Origin: an uncultured Selenomonadaceae bacterium
GTDB taxonomy: Bacteria; Bacillota; Negativicutes; Selenomonadales; Selenomonadaceae
NCBI GenBank assembly: GCA_905235425.1
Contig: CAJOKY010000068.1
Coordinates: 1 to 9,619 of the forward strand
DNA length: 9,619 nucleotides
Direction: 5' to 3'
The notes under the pieces were generated by a model. That model had not been told where the DNA came from and did no database searches. It saw nothing but the letters and a program-made list of their open reading frames with translations. This document shows positions 1-6,025 of the stretch, piece after piece. The position numbers and the translations under genes are program-made. The stretch's first letter is position 1, and every line of letters begins with the position of its first letter.

Positions 1-129
1 GCGTGTCCACGTCGCCTCTACACGATAAGACCGAAGTCTACACGCTTACTTTGTTTTACAGTTTGCACCTTTTCTCTTAAACCCGTCACGAGTCACCCGG
101 TTCGGAGAAAAATCTCTAAGTGTCGCGCT

Positions 130-152
130 GCGGCGAGGGGGAAGTGCGCCGC
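130..152. repeat. GC-rich hairpin in the left flank
   Basis: gcggcg (130-135) and cgccgc (147-152) can pair around an 11-nt loop. No clear T-run follows on either strand. It lies in the GC-rich part of the flank and may belong to a dispersed intergenic element; the function is unknown. Confidence 0.45.
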
Positions 153-285
153 CAAATTTGTCAGATTTACATTTTTGTTAAAGCGGAAGTCTAACCGCTA
201 CTAAAATTTTAATTTAATTATTTCCAAAAGTCAATATTGCGACTTATATCCCCATAACTAAAGCAAGGGGTTTTACGCCGCTTTT

Positions 286-316
286 TGATAAAATTCACCT
301 CGCAGAAATTTTATCA
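286..316 (-). terminator. Inverted repeat just downstream of the operon (possible 3' end signal)
   Basis: tgataaaatt (286-295) and aattttatca (307-316) form a perfect 10-bp stem with an 11-nt loop, 11 bases beyond the last stop codon. The stem is AT-rich and no U-tract follows on the minus strand, so it is not a classic intrinsic terminator. It may instead stabilise the 3' end or act only weakly. An A6T6A6 tract at 318-335, including a 16-bp palindrome at 322-337, overlaps the stop codon. Confidence 0.35.
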
Positions 317-327
317 CAAAAAATTTT

Positions 328-1035
328 TTAAAAAATTGCGATGCCGTCAATTTTCATTGTCTCATCAATGCCCATAATGCCGAAGTGATTAGCCCAAAAA
401 TCGCGAACTTCTATATCAAGCGGCAAAAATGTTTCGCGAATCATACGCCACTGCTTTTTTAGCTGATCGTCGCGTTCCTTGCCGATATAGACGTACAATT
501 TCTGCGGATGAGCGCGGCTTTGATATATTATACAGCCTTCAAAAATTTGTTTGGTAATGTGACAAAAAGAATGGACGCTTGAACCTGCCTCCATAACGCA
601 TAAAAGCTCTTCGGCTACGGCAAGCTGTTTATCCCTTTTAAGCTGTTTCATACCTTCACGCGCAATGTCGCCAAAAATTCCGTCCAAAACTTCACGCCGA
701 ATTTTGCGAATATAAAATTCCCGCCGCGTCATACCGTGACATAAATCAATTTCCGCCAAAATATGTGTCACTAAATCAAAATAGTGCTGTATAAAATTTT
801 TTTGGTCGACGAAGATTAAATCTTTAACGTCAGGGTGCAACAGATATTCAAAGATCGGCGAAAATCGATACAGCGGATTTATCTCAATGTCTTTATCGTC
901 AACGTGCCGCTGATTGATACTTTTGAAAGCGTGCTCATAGTACGGACTGAAACTTTCCGCCGGCTTGAAAAATAATTTTTCGGATTCTAAATCATCCTGC
1001 GCGGCTTGCAAGACGATATCCCAAATAAAATTCAC
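328..1035 (-). CDS. Conserved-looking protein of unknown function (235 aa), GTG start
   Basis: A 235-residue soluble protein with no signal peptide or membrane segment. It opens with an amphipathic helix (M-N-F-I-W-D-I-V-L-Q), has an N-P-x-Y-R-F motif at 53-58, and a largely helical centre (75-150). It ends in a distinctive stretch, HFGIMGIDETMKID at 217-230, close to the C-terminus. I recall similar proteins of about 230 residues ending this way beside the same kinds of genes in anaerobic Bacillota; some may carry unsupported enzyme names in databases, and nothing visible supports such a function. The start is GTG at 1033-1035, one base after the upstream TAA, with AGGA about 11 bases before it. 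No in-frame ATG exists until residue 102, so GTG is the only reasonable choice. It is the last gene of the operon. Confidence 0.8.
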   Translation of the reverse strand: MNFIWDIVLQAAQDDLESEKLFFKPAESFSPYYEHAFKSINQRHVDDKDIEINPLYRFSPIFEYLLHPDVKDLIFVDQKNFIQHYFDLVTHILAEIDLCHGMTRREFYIRKIRREVLDGIFGDIAREGMKQLKRDKQLAVAEELLCVMEAGSSVHSFCHITKQIFEGCIIYQSRAHPQKLYVYIGKERDDQLKKQWRMIRETFLPLDIEVRDFWANHFGIMGIDETMKIDGIAIF

Positions 1036-1036
1036 G

Positions 1037-2329
1037 TTACACCAGCTTTCCTACGCATTGATATTCAGGAAAAAAATGCTGACTTTCCGTAACCAAAAAA
1101 CTCATAATGTCGCGATTCAAATAAAAATCTTCGTCGGCAGGTCTAAATGCAAATTCTAATGACTGCGATCTGTCGCCGGTGCGGTATTCATAGTCTATAA
1201 ATTCTTCCGTCGAATACGTTTCAATTTTGCGCGGCTTGCCTTTAATCTGCGCGTCGACAAAAGTCAAATATTTTTTGCACTGAAATGAATTGAAAAAACG
1301 TACAAGCTCAGTACGAGTCTTAATGCGTTGACCAAAGTACTCAATCATATTGCGCGAAAAGCTTTCATCTTGCGTGTTGCTCAGTACGGGATTGTCGTAA
1401 TTTTTTTGATCCGGCGCAGGGAAAAATTCGTAAAAATCCCAATCGCCGGGTAAATCACTGTCACAAATTATATAAAGATCGCCGTCCCTGCGAAACATAT
1501 TTCTGATAACGGTATCGGCGCGACACAATAAATACTCGTGACCTTCATTAAACTGTTTCTTGTAAAGATAATGCTCAAAATATTTTCTGTCAACGGCAGG
1601 TTGAGGGTATGAATTGGCTTTAATCGTCGTCTCCCAAATATTCCAAATAGGAATTGGATTGTACAAAATATCTTCGCTGAACTCGTCAAACTCTGTCGTG
1701 ACTTTACGAACTTCTAATTGATCGTTCCATTGCTCAATCGATACAACGTACACGTCAAAAAGCTTGTAAAGGTACGCGGTATTAATACTTCTCCATGGCA
1801 GAAAATTTAATTTTGCAATGTTGTAAAGCGTCTCTGCGCGTTTGAGATATTTTTTATTGGGCTTGACGATAAATTCAGCCGGCGTTTCACCAAATTCATT
1901 TTCAATGACGCCTTTAAATCTGCGCGAATTCAACATCAATTTTTTCAGCGTGAGATAATCGGCTTTTATCATGCAAGTATAAAGATAAAATTCACGGTTA
2001 TTTCCAACGGCAGAAATCATCGCGGCGGCGTCTACTTCAGTTTTGCGTAAATCTTCCGGAAACATTGGAAACATATTCGCGTCGGTCATATCGTATTTTT
2101 CGGCGTCAACCACGCAAATATATAAATTCGGCATACGCAGAGCCTTTGGCGCTTCTTCAAAAATGCGCCGTTCCAATGCGCTGTATTCTTCCTTGACGTG
2201 TTTGTAAAGTTCAATCGTCGAACCGCTTACAATCGACTTGAATAAATCGCGCTCTTCCAAATTTTCAAGTTCAGGTATGCGTTTCAAAACGTAATTTTCT
2301 ATGTCAAAATCGCTGTCAAATATCCCCAT
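1037..2329 (-). CDS. Conserved-looking protein of unknown function (430 aa)
   Basis: I do not recognise an enzymatic domain. The 430-residue protein has no signal peptide and no transmembrane segment, so it should be cytoplasmic. It is rich in Tyr, Phe, Glu and Asp. A helical N-terminus (about 1-62) leads to a mixed region (68-150). The segment 157-195 has a PNKKYLKRAETLY stretch followed by N-F-L-P-W and Y-L-Y-K-L-F-D-V, a pattern I associate from memory with an uncharacterised family found beside Hsp70-like genes in anaerobic Bacillota; this is unverified. The C-terminal half (265-425) alternates aromatic beta-like stretches and acidic loops, for example LYIICDSDLPGDWDFYEFF at 285-303. Start choice is firm: strong GGAGG upstream and direct contact with the preceding stop. 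Its place in the operon suggests a substrate, partner or effector of the Hsp70-like ATPase. Confidence 0.8.
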   Translation of the reverse strand: MGIFDSDFDIENYVLKRIPELENLEERDLFKSIVSGSTIELYKHVKEEYSALERRIFEEAPKALRMPNLYICVVDAEKYDMTDANMFPMFPEDLRKTEVDAAAMISAVGNNREFYLYTCMIKADYLTLKKLMLNSRRFKGVIENEFGETPAEFIVKPNKKYLKRAETLYNIAKLNFLPWRSINTAYLYKLFDVYVVSIEQWNDQLEVRKVTTEFDEFSEDILYNPIPIWNIWETTIKANSYPQPAVDRKYFEHYLYKKQFNEGHEYLLCRADTVIRNMFRRDGDLYIICDSDLPGDWDFYEFFPAPDQKNYDNPVLSNTQDESFSRNMIEYFGQRIKTRTELVRFFNSFQCKKYLTFVDAQIKGKPRKIETYSTEEFIDYEYRTGDRSQSLEFAFRPADEDFYLNRDIMSFLVTESQHFFPEYQCVGKLV

Positions 2330-3340
2330 TCATTTTTCCTCCGATTTTTTATCAGAAGTCTTATTATCGGCAGAAGTTTTATCATTGGCAGAAGTTTTAT
2401 CATCGGCAGAAGTTTTATTATCGGCAGAAGTTTTATTATCGGCAAAGGCTTTATCATCGGCAGAAGTTTTATCATCGGCAGAAGTTTTATTATCGGCAGA
2501 AGTTTTATCATCAGTTGACGTTTTATCATTGGCAGAAGTTTTATCATCGGTTGAAGTTTTATTATCGGCAGAAGTTTTATCATCGGCAGAAGTTTTATCA
2601 CGTTGCTTGTCTAACTTCGCTTGATTCTTTTGCCGTTGCTTATCGATCTTAGGTTGCTGTACCGACTTCAAATAATCTGCGTAAAATTTACTTTTCGCTA
2701 AGTCTTGATCAACGCCGTGACCTTTCGCGTAGGCGTCACTTAACATAGACAGCGCGATAGGTTCATTGCCGGCTTTCTTGAAAAATTCAATCGCCTTTTT
2801 ATAATCTTGCCGATAACCGCGCCCCGTGTAATAAGCCGTGCCGATAATTGCAAAAGACAAGGTGTCAAATTCCGACGCGCCCAACTCCGCCCAGCGTAAA
2901 GCGTCATCAAAATTTTGTTCAACATACAGACCAATTTGCGAACGCGATGCCGCTAAACCGTAAAGACGCGGCAGTTTAACTTTTTGGTTGATGTATTCAA
3001 GCGGTATGAAATTTTTCGCCAACTCTTCATTGCTCGCCGTAACTTTATCCTGCCATTGTTCGGCAAGTTCCTTCACTCTTTCGACACGCTGTCCCGTAGC
3101 ATAGGCGTAGGATAAAATCATCTGCGCTTGAACGTCGCCGTTTTTTGCCCATTCCGCAACTTTTAAAATGTTCGTCTTTCGTGCGGCTTTCGCCAATTCT
3201 TTTTCGCGTTTCTTCTGAAGTTTAAATTCTTTATTAGCCTGCTTTTCAGCCTCTTTTTCTTCCTTAGTTTTGGCGTTTACCGATAAAAAATTTGCCGTCA
3301 ACATAAAAGCCAACAGCAACGCTAAAATTTTTTTCCACAT
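2330..3340 (-). CDS. Exported Sel1-repeat protein with C-terminal hexapeptide repeats
   Basis: A 336-residue protein. Residues 1-23 form a signal peptide (MWKK, hydrophobic core, V-N-A cleavage site before K24). There is no lipobox Cys, so cleavage by signal peptidase I is expected and the mature protein should be released or periplasmic. A highly charged Lys/Glu helix (24-55) follows, then Sel1-type units around 67-95, 160-190 and 195-225, recognised by A-x-x-Y-x-x-G-x-G-x-x-x-D-x-x-x-A patterns such as YYTGRGYRQDY. Sel1 repeats are alpha-solenoid scaffolds for protein contacts. A basic linker (228-247) leads to about 13.7 copies of a D/N-K-T-S-A-D hexapeptide (248-329), probably disordered and variable in length. 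It is the only clearly secreted product in the window, so it likely provides the outer end of the system together with the TPR region of the upstream protein. It ends directly against the next ATG. Confidence 0.85.
   Translation of the reverse strand: MWKKILALLLAFMLTANFLSVNAKTKEEKEAEKQANKEFKLQKKREKELAKAARKTNILKVAEWAKNGDVQAQMILSYAYATGQRVERVKELAEQWQDKVTASNEELAKNFIPLEYINQKVKLPRLYGLAASRSQIGLYVEQNFDDALRWAELGASEFDTLSFAIIGTAYYTGRGYRQDYKKAIEFFKKAGNEPIALSMLSDAYAKGHGVDQDLAKSKFYADYLKSVQQPKIDKQRQKNQAKLDKQRDKTSADDKTSADNKTSTDDKTSANDKTSTDDKTSADNKTSADDKTSADDKAFADNKTSADNKTSADDKTSANDKTSADNKTSDKKSEEK
2338..2342 (-). promoter_or_regulatory. Strong ribosome binding site for the 430-residue protein
   Basis: GGAGG on the minus strand lies within the last codons of the Sel1 gene, 8 bases before the ATG at 2327-2329. 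It is the best Shine-Dalgarno match in the window. It sits right beside the tandem repeat, so this gene can be initiated independently of ribosomes arriving through the repeat. Confidence 0.75.
2354..2599 (-). repeat. 18-bp tandem repeat encoding a D/N-K-T-S-A-D hexapeptide
   Basis: Thirteen full 18-bp units plus a 12-bp partial unit lie at the 3' end of the Sel1 gene. The plus-strand consensus is atcggcagaagttttatc. Units differ at only a few positions, giving D/N, A/T and D/N changes; one unit reads D-K-A-F-A-D. Near-identity at the DNA level points to recent expansion. Because 18 is a multiple of three, gain or loss of units keeps the frame. The same periodicity leaves other frames open on both strands, producing repetitive spurious reading frames here that should not be annotated as genes. 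Confidence 0.95.
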
Positions 3341-6018
3341 TATTTCAACCCGTCAAAAAAGTTTTTAATCCAATTGTCACTTTCAAAGTTGAAAAATTTT
3401 TCCCTGCCGATATAAAGATTTTCATCATGACGATAAACCGGCACAATGACAAAACCCCAATCGGACGGCTCGGCGCGAATAAAAAATTTCACTTCGCCGT
3501 TTACAATGGTATCTGTCTCGTCCTGCGGAATATTGTCGCCGTAAATTTCTTCAATTTCTTCCTGCCGCTTGGCTTCAAATTCATCAAGCATGCATTCAAA
3601 AATTATTTCCTGCCGTAAATTTTTATCCTTGTCCTTGAGATAAACCGTCAGCGTTAAATCTTCGATATTGCGCGAAAGTACGCCTCTGTCTCTGTCAATG
3701 CCGTCATCAATCAGCGCCACTTCCTCGCCCTTATGCGTGAATCCCGTCAAAATGTATGGCAAGTGCGGCGTTTTATGCCTAATCTTGATATCGGCGTAAC
3801 CGAATTTTTTATCGCGCAGATATTTTAAAGCGCCGTCAATGCAGGACATTTTCAATTCATTTTTATCGTAAAGAGAATCGGCTTTTGGCTTGGACTTTAT
3901 AAGCTTGCCCGGTACGAACTCTTTCAGCGCGGTACGAAACAGTTCAATTTTACATGACTGTCCGCTTAACTTAATCAAGCTGTAATCTTCAATCTCGCCG
4001 CTTTCATAAATCGGATCAAGCAGTTGCCGAATTATATTGTAAATGTCGGGATTAAGCAGCGGTGCAATTTCAAAAACGCTGAATGAAATATCCGGCAGGT
4101 ACTTCATCAAAGCCAGGCCGTCGGAATTTTTAAGCGTCAATTTCCATTTATCCAAAGGAATTTTTATTGTATCTTCGCCGAAGTCTTCGTACTGCTGATT
4201 AATTTCCCAATTTCTGTTGGGTTTATCGCGGTTACCTTCAATCGCCAAAAGTACGCGCAGAATACCGTAATTTTGGAAAAAATTTTGCTTAATTTTTTCG
4301 GCAAGCATAAACAGAAAATAATAATTTGTTCGTACGCGAAAATAATCATTGCGGTTGCGCGTCTCCCAATCTTTATAGCGCGTCGGCAAAATTTCTTCCG
4401 CCATCATATAAGCCTGTTCCAAACCTTTGTAGACTACAGAAACACCGTGCTCATCAATGTACCGAAAAACACCTAAATTAAAATTTTTCAGCAGATTTTT
4501 AAGCGTGGGAATTGCGGATGCCTTCATAAAAGTTTGTTGGTCGAAGGAGTCTTTTTCACCGTAAAAATCACGCCGCGCCTTGGCAATGGGACTGCGGTTT
4601 AAATATTGCTTGCAGAGAGTCTCGACAATTTTCAATTTCAACGCCTGCAAAATTCTGTACGTCAAATTATTTCCGCCAAAATCCGTACTGCCGTTTTCAT
4701 AGCCTGTCTCAATGTCAATCGAATATGCAACGCGCTGATCGTCTACAGAAAAAGTACAAGATGAAATATCCGTCGTGCCGCCGCCGCAGTCAATAACCAA
4801 TGCGCTGTATTTTTGGCGGTTGCGAATGGTTTTAGATTCTATAAACTCACTGATCGTGTTGTAAAGCACGGCAACGCTTTCATCAATCATTTCATTTTTC
4901 TCAACTGCATATTCCGACAAAATTTCTTGAAACATATGCTGAAATTTGCCCTTCTGCTTTACCGGTCCCGAAATATGAACACTGCGAACGCGACCTTTGA
5001 TATAATCTTCCAACGAATGAATTATGTAAATAAAAAATTCACGCAAAATTTTTTTTCGGCTGATAAAAGCGCGACGCCCAAAATTATCGGTCAGCTCCTC
5101 GTCCTTGTCGTAATCGGCAATCCAACGCTTAATGTCATAAAAAACTGTATATCCTTCATCCAAGTACGCCGACAAATTTAAAGCGTCGTAGCCGAAAACG
5201 TACTTTGGATTTTCCGGGTCTTCAAGGGACTGAACGCCGATAATCGTAGGAATCAGATTGACTTCTTGCCCGTCATTGTCATAAAAAATCGCATGAGTAA
5301 TTTTTTCATTGTTGAATTTCGCCAAACTGATTTTATTTGAAAAATCCAAACCCCCCGCCGTAGTACTGGAAGTGCCGAAATCTATTGCTACCGGCATTTT
5401 CAAAACCTCAGGTTCGGTGGCTTGAAAATTTAAAAGTTGCAGACAGTACGCGGGGATATTTTCCTGCACGAAAGGAATTTTGCCGTTGTAGAAATAAAAA
5501 AATTGCTCGGAGTATGTGCGCTCCAAAAGAATCATAAAATAATTTTTGACGGTAGATTCGCGGCAAGGGAAATTTCGATCTTTACGCAGGTAGAGATATT
5601 TTTTATCGTTAATTTTTTCTTCGACATTGAAGACACAGCACAAATTGCCTTTGTTGTCGATTATGAAAGCGTTTGTGCCGATAAGTGACGGCGTGTAGTT
5701 AATGGTTATGTTGTCATAAAAATTTACGGCTAAGCCCTGCCAAACGCGAATATCGGCGTTGCATTGCAAATTGTTGGATTGGGATTGAAAGGTTATGTTT
5801 GTAAAAGCCTCTTCAAGCCGCGTGTAATCTTCGGGACGGTATTCATTTATCAGCAGAGCTTTTTCAGCGCCGCGATACCACAAAATCGTTTGAATCAAAA
5901 GTTCCTTGTCCAAGCGATTGGCAACTGCAGGAATGATTTTTTCACGCCGCGCTATTTCCTGCAGCTGATAAACCGTCATCTTTTTCAAGTCGTGTTCATA
6001 ATATTTTTTTTGTTCCAT
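3340..6018 (-). CDS. Divergent Hsp70/actin-fold ATPase with SAP-like N-terminus
   Basis: An 892-residue soluble protein. The Hsp70-type nucleotide-binding core is clear: phosphate-1 loop I-D213-F-G-T-S-S, a connect-like segment at 347-386, phosphate-2 loop I-D410-C-G-G-G-T-T, DFGGNNL (446-452), and an adenosine motif starting L-S-G-Q-S (684-688) and ending near P703-G704. It should therefore bind and hydrolyse ATP. The arrangement is not that of DnaK. About 205 residues precede the core, beginning with a SAP/Rho-N-like helical pair (about 12-48), a fold that often binds nucleic acid. A long insertion lies between the phosphate-2 and adenosine motifs. The C-terminus (about 740-892) looks beta-rich and does not resemble the usual substrate domain and lid. 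No DnaJ or GrpE gene is nearby. It may be a dedicated chaperone or ATP-driven switch for this operon's proteins. The stop shares one base with the next ATG. Confidence 0.85.
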   Translation of the reverse strand: MEQKKYYEHDLKKMTVYQLQEIARREKIIPAVANRLDKELLIQTILWYRGAEKALLINEYRPEDYTRLEEAFTNITFQSQSNNLQCNADIRVWQGLAVNFYDNITINYTPSLIGTNAFIIDNKGNLCCVFNVEEKINDKKYLYLRKDRNFPCRESTVKNYFMILLERTYSEQFFYFYNGKIPFVQENIPAYCLQLLNFQATEPEVLKMPVAIDFGTSSTTAGGLDFSNKISLAKFNNEKITHAIFYDNDGQEVNLIPTIIGVQSLEDPENPKYVFGYDALNLSAYLDEGYTVFYDIKRWIADYDKDEELTDNFGRRAFISRKKILREFFIYIIHSLEDYIKGRVRSVHISGPVKQKGKFQHMFQEILSEYAVEKNEMIDESVAVLYNTISEFIESKTIRNRQKYSALVIDCGGGTTDISSCTFSVDDQRVAYSIDIETGYENGSTDFGGNNLTYRILQALKLKIVETLCKQYLNRSPIAKARRDFYGEKDSFDQQTFMKASAIPTLKNLLKNFNLGVFRYIDEHGVSVVYKGLEQAYMMAEEILPTRYKDWETRNRNDYFRVRTNYYFLFMLAEKIKQNFFQNYGILRVLLAIEGNRDKPNRNWEINQQYEDFGEDTIKIPLDKWKLTLKNSDGLALMKYLPDISFSVFEIAPLLNPDIYNIIRQLLDPIYESGEIEDYSLIKLSGQSCKIELFRTALKEFVPGKLIKSKPKADSLYDKNELKMSCIDGALKYLRDKKFGYADIKIRHKTPHLPYILTGFTHKGEEVALIDDGIDRDRGVLSRNIEDLTLTVYLKDKDKNLRQEIIFECMLDEFEAKRQEEIEEIYGDNIPQDETDTIVNGEVKFFIRAEPSDWGFVIVPVYRHDENLYIGREKFFNFESDNWIKNFFDGLK

Positions 6019-6025
6019 TGCAAAC

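Larger units (their letters stand above)
1..327. other. Non-coding left flank with a sharp composition change
   Basis: No convincing gene is seen. Positions 1-160 are about 53% G+C by my count, while 161-327 are about 30%. The GC-rich part contains tctacacg at 17-24 and again at 37-44 (20-base period) and the hairpin at 130-152. The AT-rich part holds a 5-bp inverted repeat (agcgg 182-186, ccgct 195-199) and the longer one at 286-316. A plus-strand frame is open from 1 to 203 but encodes a basic, low-complexity-looking peptide with no visible start or recognisable motif, so I do not call it a gene. Confidence 0.6.

Noticed and set aside
1..203. Open plus-strand frame running in from the left edge
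   Set aside because: It is short, has no visible start and an Arg/Lys/Cys-rich composition without motifs. It could be the tail of a gene to the left but cannot be supported.
2354..2599. CRISPR array
   Set aside because: The 18-bp units are directly adjacent with no spacers and code in frame for a protein tail.
2299..2624. Long repetitive open frames on both strands over the tandem repeat
   Set aside because: They arise because the 18-bp unit has no stop in these frames. The frame of the Sel1 protein carries the signal peptide, Sel1 units and junctions with its neighbours.
4813..5181. Plus-strand frame of 122 codons
   Set aside because: It lies opposite the conserved Hsp70 core, including the phosphate-2 motif, and has no recognisable domain or operon context.
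5351..5356. Run of six C bases inside the Hsp70-like gene
   Set aside because: It encodes ordinary Ala-Gly-Gly beside the phosphate-1 loop and the frame is intact; too short to claim slippage.
3340..6018. Standard DnaK chaperone
   Set aside because: The protein is too long, has ~205 residues before the ATPase core, lacks a normal substrate domain and has no grpE or dnaJ nearby.
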